The position numbers and the translations under genes were made by a program. A stretch of 64,000 nucleotides of DNA, from NCBI GenBank assembly GCA_932294295.1, contig OW028577.1, forward strand, positions 4,803,001-4,867,000, given 5' to 3'. The DNA is from Alitta virens. Taxonomy: Eukaryota; Annelida; Polychaeta; Phyllodocida; Nereididae. The notes under the pieces were generated by a model. That model had not been told where the DNA came from. It worked only from the letters and a program-made list of their open reading frames with translations, and did no database searches. Positions 48,713 through 58,550 of this stretch are shown here, piece by piece (position 1 is the first letter of the stretch; each line of letters begins with the position of its first letter).

Positions 48713-49166
48713 TTGTTAATATTTAGACAAACTGTTAGAGATATCATCAATGCTTTTGAACCAGGATTGCTTAAAGCACGCTTGCATAAAAGATTGAAGC
48801 GTCAAAATATACCGCGAAAGGTCCAAATTATTGATAAACTTAGTACTTATGGATTTTGCATCCATGCATGCATTGATTCAGTAGGCGTGTGTTATGGTTT
48901 ACTCTGGGAAATAGAGATAGTGGTTAAGTAGCCTAATCATATATGAACTATGTCGATGCGATTGATGGTGTGCCAAGACTAGTATGCTGTGATCCAGGGA
49001 CAGAAAACAACTTATTTTGGAAAGGCCATATATTGTAGGAAAGTCACCACATAATCAACGCATTGAGTGATGGTGGGGTTACCTCTGTACACATTTTACA
49101 GAGAACTGGTTGAGGTTATTCAATGATTTCGTTGAGGTCCAACTCCTTGATGAACTGCAAAAATAA
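48713..49166 (+). pseudogene. Broken integrase-core (DDE, rve-like) transposase
   Basis: The first piece ends in LSTYGFCIHACIDS, matching the catalytic-core start of the animal integrase-core family (usually IDG..KL..YGF.IHG.IDG). In another frame follow VCCDPGTEN (second acidic motif) and, after a TAG and another shift, GKSPHNQRIE with the catalytic glutamate and a TGA immediately after. The remaining WWGYLCTHFTENW and LRLFNDFVE match the family. At least two frameshifts and two stops make it non-functional. No N-terminal zinc finger is visible. It is the likely former transposase of the surrounding element. Confidence 0.75.
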
Positions 49167-50547
49167 CTGTTGCTGTTCTATTTCACTGAATTCAGAAGCT
49201 GGAAGTTAGGCTACTGGTGAATTGGCACTTAAAGAGTCCAGGCTAGTATCATGACTGAACTTTTCAGTGATTATGTTCTCGTTGTTATCAAAGACAGAAA
49301 TTTGAAAATCTTTAGACAGAAATTTGAAAATCTTGAGTTAAAACAGAATTTTAGATATGGATTTCTGGCAATAAGCGAATGTACAATAAATTTAATACTG
49401 AAAGTTTGTAAAAATATATTTGTCACATTTTCTTGGACATTAAACATGACATGGTTTTTTATGTATTTTGACATGAAGTATTTGCTTAAAGCTTAATAAA
49501 CGGGTACACGTATGACTAGTATGCAATATAAGGAGTATTCAGTTTGCTAGAATTATCAACACAATAGCATGTTCCCTTAACTAATCAACAACTAAAATTA
49601 TCATTTATATGTCCAAAATAGTCATAAATGGGCTATGACAATGATCCTAAGGAACATATATGAAATTCAGCAACAATGTTATGCCACATAAAGATGTTGT
49701 GTACAATTTAATACAAAATGAACCTTTAAGGTTTGTATTTACTTGTATTTAAATAAATTAAGTCTAAATACAAATAAATACAAGTTGTAAAGGTTTATTT
49801 TGTATGGAATGATACTCAACACACCCATTTTAATGCCTTTATAAGTCAAAATATGTTTTGCTCGCTGTTCACATGAACTATATATTATCAATTGCCATAT
49901 TCCCTTCAACAGTAACTGAATTGTTGGGTTGCTGATTTGCATTCATTAAATCTATGGCATTTAAATTAGTATTTATAACCGAACACTTTACAGGTTATCA
50001 AAGAAAGCAATAATAACTATTAATAAGTATTGGAGTCAAGTGAAAGTAATATAGATCATTATGCAACTAATTATTATGAAATTGCTAATTATAAACAAAA
50101 ACTCTTGAATGGGTTAAGCATGGCAATACTATGATCAAATATTTAATAATTGTATGCACATGAATTGTACAACATTTATGGCTGTCATTGCTTAGTATGG
50201 GATGCTAAGGAATATGAAGGAAGCAACATAATTTTTAGCCTTTTTCCCAGATTTTCCATTGTTGTGAAAAAAATAAAGAAGGATGAAACAAATGTCAAAA
50301 TGAAGCTTAAAAGTGAATGTACTATATAATCTAGATATATCATGGGCAAAATGTTACTGATGTAAGAATCATAGAGTCATTGATATGAGGGTTTGAAAGA
50401 GTACCAAATTTTCATATTTTCTTATTATAGAAAGTTATCTGTCACTAATGCTCATGAAACCCTAAAAAGGTATCTCTACATTATTTTAGACATATTCTTA
50501 TTAAGGTTTGTATGCATGTAGGTGCAGTATAGGTGCAGTAGTGTGTG

Positions 50548-51130
50548 AGTCCTGCTCTGGAAACGTAAATTTTTATGGTTTTTTTTCATTTTTTCTCTAA
50601 ATATTTTAAAACACAGCGTCAATTTGACTATCAAAATGCACAGCTAAGCTATATAGAGTAATAACATATAAAATGTTGTTAGTGTAAGTGTATTTATACT
50701 AGAGTTCTGCTCCGGAACATAATTTAACACAATTTTTAGCATTTTATTCAGATTTTTTATTATTATGTAATCAGCATGAAATTAAAATTAAATGAAGTTT
50801 GAAAAGTGAAAATACTTTAATTTAGATATGTTATTAATACAATTTCATTCATGTAAGGTGAATAGTTTTTTTTGTATGGAGGTTTAAAAAAGTAGGAATT
50901 TCCTCTATTTACACTATTTGAGACATAATATGACAACGTTTTAAGCATGTAGGTGCAGTGTTGTCAGAGTTCTGCTCCGGAAACGAAAAAAAAAAATTCT
51001 ATTTTTTTTCAAAATTTTGTAAATCATAGCCAACATATGTCAATGTGACTATCAAAAGGCACCACTAGGCCATATAGAGTATTATTGTACAAAATTTTGT
51101 TCGGGTAAGTGCATTAGTTCTGCTCCGGAA
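50548..51130. repeat. Four spaced copies of TTCTGCTCCGGAA near the transposon's right end
   Basis: Found at about 50,549 (one change), 50,704, 50,970 and 51,116, spaced about 150-270 bases. Spaced subterminal repeats like this can be transposase-binding sites. Confidence 0.6.
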
Positions 51131-51279
51131 ATGAAAGTATTAGGCCCGTCTGTCCACCCGTCCGTCCACCGTCCGCTATGACAACAAAAACCTTTTCAAA
51201 CTTATCATAAATCATAATACATATCTCATAAGTCAAACGTAACTCATAAGTCATATGGCGGTCCAGGAATTCCAAATAA

Positions 51280-51950
51280 TGGGACCTCCTGATTAAATTC
51301 AAGCTAAGCAAAGTTGCACTTAGTTTGTCTATTGTTCTGAGTGGGCAGTCACCAATGAAACTGTTTGTTAACTCCCTCCGGAGTGCAAACTGAACTAGTT
51401 TTGCGTAATAAAGGCATTAAAACAAACAATCAAACAAATTAATATGCCTAATGGAGTATAAGTTAGTAATATCCCTCAAAAATGTTAGTTAACACCATCC
51501 TAGATTCTAACATCATCCTAGATTCGGGATATAAGTAATAATTAATTAAATGTTTGTAAACTTTGGTTCGAGTTGTGAAATTTGTGTCCATAACCTGCAT
51601 TGGTATAAATCTTACCTGCATAAAAAATCAAGTAAAACGTGACAATTGTAGTAGATGTCTTCATACTGAGCTATACTGACTGCCAATTTACCATCAAATT
51701 TAGAATACTTGGAATGACAAAATAGTGAAGATTTGTGCTGTCTGTGCTTGATATTCATATTTTATGTGAGTTTAGGCAGTTTATGGAGGTACTCATATCA
51801 AAAATGCTTAGAGCATTCCTATTATCCAAATTATATCAATATAAACAAGTACTTCACCATGGTGAAGAGAAAGGACTCAAATTAGTAAATAAAATATGAG
51901 AAAGACATAGGGGAAAGTAAGGAGAACTGGGCCGTTTATCACAATTTGAT
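51280..51950. other. Gene-free A+T-rich segment
   Basis: Nothing coding or repetitive is recognisable; a short run of ATCCTAGATTC duplicates near 51,500-51,525. Confidence 0.4.
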
Positions 51951-51955
51951 TTTTT

Positions 51956-52196
51956 CACTCGTGGACAGATTGGCTTCAGAATTCACTCGTGGCTAACGCC
52001 ACTCGTGAATCCTGGCCAATCTGTCCACTCGTGGGGAATATAAAAATATACCACATAACCATTGGGTCTTATAATAAGACCCAATGGTTATGTGGTATTT
52101 TTTTATATTCCCCACGAGTGGACAGATTGGCCAGGATTCACGAGTGGCGTTAGCCACGAGTGAATTCTGAAGCCAATCTGTCCACAAGTGAGGGAA
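51956..52196. repeat. Nearly perfect 240-bp palindrome
   Basis: Two arms of about 118 bases meet at GGGTCTTATAATAAGACCC with almost no spacer and only about two mismatches. CCACGAGTG/CACTCGTGG recurs inside each arm. After the right arm GAATATAAAAATATACCACAT repeats again. It should extrude as a cruciform. Confidence 0.95.
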
Positions 52197-52799
52197 TATA
52201 AAAATATACCACATATCCACTTGGGTCTTATTTATACCCCACAATTTTCACTTTTAGTTGAGCTGCCTGGCTATGCATTCATGTAGTATAGAAAAAATTC
52301 ATGAATATTAATTTTTGCCATTGACCAATCAGAGCATTGCATAACTGTCAACAACGTCATCACCTCAAAACTTTCTGGGACATTTTCACATTAATAAAAA
52401 AAATTACGAAATGATATTTACAAACCAGTTGTTAAATATTTCTTGTCAGAATTGTTTTTTTATACTAGATTTCGATAGAAAATGTTTTATTGTTTAGTAT
52501 TATTAGATTGTATTACTGAAGCGATGACGCTCCTGTGGTGTTGCCCATAGCAACACAGCCACACAATAGCTTGTATCTGTGGACTGAACAGACCATTGAC
52601 TTTCTGTTACGTTTTTTGGTCCTGGAATCATTAATTCTTGTCCGATTTCAAAAATTCAAACTTTTTTAGGGAGCTGACAATTTTATCTTTTGAATGGTGG
52701 TAAAATTGTGACTCCGAATATTGTTTTAAAGCGGCGGCGCTAGTTTAAACGGCGAAGCGCTAAGCTGCAAAAAGTGATTTTTTTGTCATTGGCCTGCCA

Positions 52800-53010
52800 T
52801 ATTTAGAAGTATGTGGTATACATTTCCCATCCTTGTAAGGTAAGCCATGTAGTATACACATGTATACCACATAGGCTATACCACATGGCTTTTCTATGTG
52901 GTATACAACTGATTGTGGGGTATTATTATAATATCCCGCAATAGAGTGTGAACCTCATAGAAAAACCATGAGGTTTACACTATGAGGTTCAGTGTTGTGA
53001 ACCTCATAAC
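52800..53010. repeat. Cluster of short inverted repeats (ATGTGGTATA, GAACCTCAT)
   Basis: ATGTGGTATAC and its complement occur repeatedly at 52,812-52,910, then GTGAACCTCAT and ATGAGGTT at 52,950-53,010. They may belong with the palindrome 600 bases upstream to one composite element. Confidence 0.6.
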
Positions 53011-54400
53011 ATACATTATACCTTATAAAGAGAACAGCCTGGCCAATCACAGGACAGCACACACAAACTCAGTGACGTCATGAGAGTCATCACTTCAACT
53101 GGATATTCTTCACAAAATCTATAAAATAAACAAAATTAGCCTCACCTGACATAGGAAACCCCATTAACTTTTTGATTCCTTCAATCTGAGTAAAATTTTA
53201 ACATGGAAGAAGCTCCAGAAAGTCAACAATGAAAATTTCCTGAAGTGTCAGTTGAGCAGTGACAATGGCCCAGTTCATATAGTTTCTGGGTAACAACATG
53301 TCTTGAATACACTTTTGGGTCCTAAATGAGCATAAAATCCAAAAATATTTCAGTAGATAAAGTTACATATACTCAAATGTCCATAAACTCGCCATTTTAA
53401 GGCCAAAAGTGCTTCATATTGAAGACTCTCTCCTTGCTGAATCATGACGTTGTTGTTTTGAAATGGTGACGTCATCACCATGGTGACCAACCAGAGTGAG
53501 GCAGAACAGATAGAAAAACAAAATATCCTTACTCACTGCTGGAAAAATAGTTCTCATAAAAAATAATAATGGAGAGGTTATTGCTACGGGACTCGTGGGT
53601 TCACCAGCCCAACCTCATCACTCATGAAGTTCAAGGCTCTGAATCACACAGTTATTAGGTTTTATTATAATACCACATATTAACAGTTTTCAAACTCTCA
53701 GCCCACAGCTGTTTGTTTCCATGTAACTGTAACAGAAGAATTAACCCCTGTTTAATTTTATACCAAACATATCTTGTTTTTTTTGCTGTTTCTAAAGACA
53801 AAAAGCATTATAAGATGTCAAAATGTTGGGTGCAAAATCATATTTTCACTGATTATACAAACTTAATAGAATAATTTTGGTCATAAACCCCCCAAAAGGC
53901 ACAACTACACTATTTTAAACATATTCTGGCAAAGTTGTAGGGATCTAGGGGGGGGGGGGGAGGGGGGGGGGAGGTTGTCTGTGTACATGTCTCTTTTACA
54001 GCCACAGGTATTTTTCTGGATCTATATCATGATGAGAGCCTCTGTATAGGCCGTTTTGTGATAATGGTTTGGCGGAACTGCCAAAATTTACATTTCATGG
54101 AAACTATAAATCACCCACAGAATTAATTAACCTTTATTTATCACAGCTAACATATTTACAGTAATGTTTCGGGTCATAACCTGTGTATCCTTTGCATAAA
54201 AATGGTCTTATTTAGCTTGACGTCTCTAAAATATTGCTTTCAATTTGAAAGTCGAAAAAGTTTGATACCATCCTATGTATTGAATATTGCAGATAGAGCA
54301 ACCAAAATTTTGTCAAAAATTTCCTTTTGTAGATCTGTTATAACTGCACAATCAAAATTTATAGTGCAGGAGAGTACATAGTGATAGTGGGGCCAAATAT
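53011..54400. other. Gene-free region
   Basis: No coding frame. A broken poly-G tract (53,948-53,972) is the only clear feature. Confidence 0.4.
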
Positions 54401-54416
54401 CAACCCTACCCTTCAA

Positions 54417-54553
54417 AAACACTCGCTCTAATATTAATGACTTTACTTGTGGCGTCCCTCAGGGTTCCATTCTCGGACTCCTGCTGTTCCTTATACACGT
54501 CAATGACATTGTGAATAATTTAAACCATAGTAAAAGCAATAATATGATTATGC
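54417..54553 (+). pseudogene. LINE reverse-transcriptase fragment
   Basis: A 45-codon piece with CGVPQGSILG and LFLIHVNDIVN, the reverse-transcriptase block before the catalytic YxDD motif in non-LTR elements. It is cut off on both sides. Opposite strand and different sequence from the 39.6-44-kb LINE. Confidence 0.85.
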
Positions 54554-55366
54554 AATGTGCATGAGAGGCCGCAGGAGCTGTAGAATAGTACTAAAATGAT
54601 ACTTTGAAGTTTGATGCCATTTTGGCGCCAAAGGCATTTTCTGTGACGTCATCAATAAAAGTTTTGGCTAATTTTTTGTCAGCGCGGATCATGACCAGCT
54701 GATGACGGCGCATTGATTTCTAACCTAAGCGCCACGGCCAATCACGGAGTTTGCTAGAGTTCGTTGCCTAGCAAATGACCTAGTAATTAAATAAGCTCTG
54801 CTCTGATTGGTCAAACGTTCATTTAGTTGGCTAGCTTTATGGAAAATCACGGCAATGGACGTAGCTCCCATGGAACATTCAAAACCATAGTTCTACTGCT
54901 TGTCTTGTCTTGAATCTCATAGAACTGATGATTAACAGTGTTCTAACGTGAGTTTCTTCAAATTTGTTGGGTAGATCTGTATCATCTTAAGTTAAGAACG
55001 TTTTTTGTATAAGTAGGTAATTATTATTTTGTGCGCATTATGGCCGCGCAGATTAATTAGGACAGCATAGTTCGATCGGTCATCTGAGAATAGCATGACA
55101 GTAGATTTTGTTTTTGGCCAATCTATAGTCATAAAAGCCCTACGGGGCCGCTCCTGCAGCCTATTACACTCAGATGACACTAATTTATTAATGGCACAGA
55201 TCTTCACATGCTAATAGAAAAAAGCCAATTCAGAATCGTCTTCAATAGAAATATGGTTTGCGGCTAGCAAATTGTCATTAAATATTAAACAAATCCAACT
55301 ACAACAGATAAAACACTCAACACTAGCAACTAGTAGTAGTAAGAGGGCTACTATAAAACGGTAGCT
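54554..55366. other. Gene-free region
   Basis: No coding frame. Contains a second TGACGTCA at 54,643-54,650. An AGTAGTAGTAAG stretch at 55,331-55,343 precedes the tandem repeat. Confidence 0.4.
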
Positions 55367-55531
55367 TCCCGTAGCCTACGACAGGCGGCGCTAGTGGTAC
55401 TCATGACGGTGGTCGCTAGGTGGAGCTGCCGCTAGTCGGCTGATATGTTCCCGTAGCCTACGACAGGCGGCGCTAGTGGTACTCATGACGGTGGCCGCTA
55501 GGTGGAGCTGCCGCTAGTTCGGCTGATATGT
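55367..55531. repeat. 82-bp tandem duplication before the polymerase gene
   Basis: Two copies starting TCCCGTAGCCTACGACAGGC at 55,367 and 55,449, differing at about two positions. G+C-rich compared with its surroundings. Could be part of a terminal repeat of a mobile element, but no inverted partner lies within the window. Confidence 0.95.
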
Positions 55532-55660
55532 ATGGACGGCGGACCACCAAAAGGGTGCCCGAGGGGCTAACCGTACCTCTCTGCATGACCGATGAGTCCT
55601 GCTGAATACCAATCGTGCGTGATAAGTGTAACAATGTGAAGAACCATTGTTTTTGTTGTG

Positions 55661-55670
55661 TATATAAAAG
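55661..55670 (+). promoter_or_regulatory. TATA box of the DNA polymerase gene
   Basis: TATATAAAAG lies 98 bases before the ATG at 55,768, a natural distance for a core promoter. It is the only strong TATA match nearby. Confidence 0.6.
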
Positions 55671-55767
55671 GTTGAAGAATTAACTATTCAACACTTTATG
55701 TAAAGGATAATGCTGAAAGAGTAATATTCATTCAGATGGTTATTGTTACTTAACAGCCTACATATTA

Positions 55768-57178
55768 ATGGCTGACATACCAGCAAAAAGGATTAGGCCA
55801 GAGGGGGCTAGTAATGATGCAAAACCATACATTATTCAACCCGTGAAGGAAAGAATATCGAGGAAATTCGGTATTGAAGAAGTAACATATAAAGCAAAAT
55901 TCAACAATGCCTTACAAGGTGAACAGTTGATCGGCCTGCAAGATGAACTGCACAACATGTTTACAGATATTATGGACCTGGTTAAAGACAAACATCCAAA
56001 TAAGGAAGACAAAGCACGTGTCACAATCAATCACGCAGGATTAGAGAGGGAGGTGTTCATACACTGCCAACCACAGCATAACATTACAGCTGGTGTTATA
56101 ATGGAACGGTAAGAGATATGTTACAATGTACCATTTTTAATATAAGTATTACCTATGGTAATATTAACATTACCTGTAGTAATATTAACCACAATGTATA
56201 CATATAATTATAGCTCCACACACGGATATTACAGGTATTAATAGTTATATTATTATTTACAGAATAAAAACTGTTCTCCAATCAAACAAATCCCTAAATA
56301 TCGATGATACGTTCGAAGTTAATATCGGTATAATGAGTGCTGATGATCAAGGGGGAGGATGCAGTAGAGCCATCGTCGATACAGATCCGCTATCTACTAA
56401 TTGTACTGTGAGGAAAAAACGCTCAATGGTATTTATCCCTGTAGTACGTAATGAGTATTTATGCGCAGCTAGAGCTATTATCACATGCAAAGCAAAGCTA
56501 GATAACCTATCAGCAGCTAAGTTTGCAAAGCTTATTAGAAAAGATAGAGTGTTAAGTAAAGCCTACGATTCACAACGTAGCTGTGCCATCAGACTGCATA
56601 GACAGGCCAACGTACCTACAAATAGACCAGTTACAGTTAAAGAACTACATAAATTTGAGACAGTGTTAGATATCCAAATCATAGTTATCTCTGGTGATAC
56701 AGGAAATGATGTGATATATAAAGGTTTGATCACAAGACCACGCAAAATATTTATAAATCTTAAAGATGAGCATTATCACAGTATCACTGGAATCAAAGGT
56801 TTTTATGTTAACAGGAAGATATGCATTCACTGTTTAGAACTGCACAGTAAGAATGGCAGACATGGTTGTGATAATGTGTGCAGTACATGCTGTTCAGAGT
56901 ATTGTATGTTTGACAATAATTCGATAGTTTGTCCAGATTGTAACTTGACATGTCGTAATACTTCATGCTATCAGAGACATAAAGAACAACGACAGTATAG
57001 CACAGGTGCACTTAAAGGTAAGGATCAACCATCCCTATGCAATCAGTACTACAGATGTACAAAATGTTTTGTAACATTGGATACTGTAAAAAGAGCCAAA
57101 CAGCGAATGGATTTGTACATGCTGTTGCGAGTACGTCCTAGGCAACCATTTATGCTATTACAGAATAAAGAAGCCTAA
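55768..57178 (+). CDS. Protein-primed family-B DNA polymerase, N-terminal part (spliced)
   Basis: Exon 55768-56108 ends in a split arginine codon completed by the exon starting at 56263, across a 154-base intron (GTAAGA...TTTACAG). The frame then runs to a TAA at 57,176-57,178. Family resemblance to Polinton/Maverick polymerases is clear: the VLQSN segment, NEYLCAARA and EHYHSITG (an OTU-like Cys and His pair, by inference), then zinc-finger motifs (CIHC, CSTCC, CPDC, YRCTKC). The last 25-30 codons before the TAA do not resemble the family, whereas the next frame does from about 57,105, so a one-base shift near 57,095-57,105 separates this part from the exonuclease. The start is the first ATG after the TATA box. 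Confidence 0.8.
56109..56262 (+). other. Spliceosomal intron in the polymerase gene
   Basis: GTAAGA donor, pyrimidine-containing TTATTATTTACAG acceptor, 154 bases, A+T-rich with repeats of ATTACCTRTRGTAATATTAAC. Splicing restores the frame and the family-like sequence on both sides. Confidence 0.75.
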
Positions 57179-58550
57179 GATGTCATCAGGCAGTTTTCTT
57201 TATTATGATTTCGAAACATGTCAAGACACTATCATTAATTGTGATCGCGGCTACAAGAACAAACGACGTGATGGTTGTGATAAGTGCACCTCAACATATC
57301 TGTGCACGTCATGTCGTAAATGTATAAACTGCAAGAGATCATATTGTGGATTGCAAAGACATGTCCCTAACTTTTTGGTTTGTCAATCAGTGTGCGATGT
57401 ATGCAAAGATCATGAGTTCACACCGCAGTCCAAGTGTGTTAACTGCGGTGATAGATGTAACATTTGCTCTGTTAAAGACGTTTCAGCAAAAAACTTTGTT
57501 AGAGAGCTATGTCAACGCGGCACATGTGGTATGAGGGAAAATATATTCAGAGGTCCAAATACAACAGACGAATTTTGTAAATGGCTGTTAACACCCCAAC
57601 ATAAAGGTGTAACAGTAATAGCTCATAATGCCAAGGCCTTCGATGCCCATTTTATACTCGGATACTGTGTTGATAATGGCATCTTCCCTGAAATTATATT
57701 CTCTGGGACTAAGATTATGTTGATGAGTATAAACCAAGGTGTGAACATCAGATTTATAGATAGCCTGAATTTTCTCCCAATGCGTTTAAAGAACTTACCT
57801 AAAGCATTAGGTTTGCGCAGTGAGCTTAAAAAGGGTGACTTTCCTCACCTAGCAAACACTCTAGCTAATCAAAACTACGTTGGGCCAATGTTTGACCCAT
57901 ATTATTATGGCGTTGATTTTATGTCCACAGCAGATAGAACAGAATTTTTCACATGGTACAATGAACAAAGTGGTAAGACATTTAATTTCCAGCAGGAAAT
58001 GTTAGACTATACACGTTCAGATGTTACAATTTTGAGAGAGGCATGCACTAATTTTAGAACGCTTATACAATCTGTTACACATATAGCAGACTCAAGTGTT
58101 CCAGGTGTAGACCCATTTGCTCATGCTACCTTGGCATCTTGTGCTATGCAGGTAATCAGGCAGCTAATGTTGTATGAAATGCATAATGTAACCTTAACAG
58201 ATGGCAGGTCAGGGGAAGCAGTGTTAAGACGTGATACATGGTATTTTAATGGTGCCATCATCAATCCTGACATTATAGCTACATCAATGTTTGTTAAGTC
58301 ACCTATACCTCAGATACCTGCACAAGGGTATGGTAAACACCATAATGCCAGCCAAAAGTCATCATTATGGTTAGAATGGATAAGCCACTCCGAAGGTAGG
58401 CCTATACAACATGCTAGGAATGGCGGTGAATTCCGCATACCTGGAACACGGTACTTTGTCGATGGTATACATATAGACAGCAAAATGGTTTATGAATACC
58501 TAGGATGTCGTTTCCATGGACACACATGTCTACAAGACAGACACATATGA
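57105..58550 (+). CDS. Protein-primed DNA polymerase, 3'-5' exonuclease part
   Basis: Open from about 57,105 (family-like WICTCCCEYV start; an ATG at 57,180 could serve internally) to TGA at 58,548-58,550. Counting from that ATG: Exo I YYDFET (8-13), Exo II AHNAKAFDAHFIL (148-160), Exo III YTRSDVTIL (277-285), the proofreading site of family-B polymerases. Between Exo I and the usual HVPN segment sits an added stretch of about 40 residues with CDKC, CTSC and CINC pairs, followed by the usual CDVC and CNIC cysteines. The segment ends RFHGHTC as in Polinton polymerases. All metal-binding acids are present. It is in the same frame as the polymerase part that follows. Confidence 0.88.
   Translation, partial: EWICTCCCEYVLGNHLCYYRIKKPKMSSGSFLYYDFETCQDTIINCDRGYKNKRRDGCDKCTSTYLCTSCRKCINCKRSYCGLQRHVPNFLVCQSVCDVCKDHEFTPQSKCVNCGDRCNICSVKDVSAKNFVRELCQRGTCGMRENIFRGPNTTDEFCKWLLTPQHKGVTVIAHNAKAFDAHFILGYCVDNGIFPEIIFSGTKIMLMSINQGVNIRFIDSLNFLPMRLKNLPKALGLRSELKKGDFPHLANTLANQNYVGPMFDPYYYGVDFMSTADRTEFFTWYNEQSGKTFNFQQEMLDYTRSDVTILREACTNFRTLIQSVTHIADSSVPGVDPFAHATLASCAMQVIRQLMLYEMHNVTLTDGRSGEAVLRRDTWYFNGAIINPDIIATSMFVKSPIPQIPAQGYGKHHNASQKSSLWLEWISHSEGRPIQHARNGGEFRIPGTRYFVDGIHIDSKMVYEYLGCRFHGHTCLQDRHI
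58548..58550 (+). other. In-frame TGA between exonuclease and polymerase
   Basis: The frame is open on both sides and the flanking residues align with one continuous protein in the family. It is either a point mutation (CGA to TGA is the commonest kind), readthrough, or a sequencing error. Confidence 0.8.

Larger units (their letters stand above)
45428..51273. mobile_element. 5.8-kb terminal-inverted-repeat transposon with integrase-core remnant
   Basis: The left end GGAATTCCTGGACCGCCATA is repeated in inverted form ending at 51,273; the match is perfect for 27 bases and good for about 80. Both ends contain iterated GACTTATGAGTTA motifs. Flanks AAGTAA (45,422-45,427) and AAATAA (51,274-51,279) suggest a 6-bp A/T-rich target duplication. 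Inside are an integrase-core pseudogene (48,713-49,166), another inverted element (46,599-47,042) and four TTCTGCTCCGGAA repeats near the right end. TIRs, 6-bp duplication and rve-like enzyme recall the IS3EU superfamily, by inference only. Confidence 0.7.

Noticed and set aside
52000..52244. 83-codon minus-strand frame across the 240-bp palindrome
   Set aside because: The palindrome produces mirrored open frames; there is no independent support.
55585..55612. CCGATGAGTCCTGCTGAATACC resembles a hammerhead ribozyme core
   Set aside because: The stem between the GATGAG and GAA boxes cannot form and the flanking helices are not complementary.
56808..57011. Minus-strand frames inside the polymerase gene
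   Set aside because: Antisense shadows of a gene supported by motifs.
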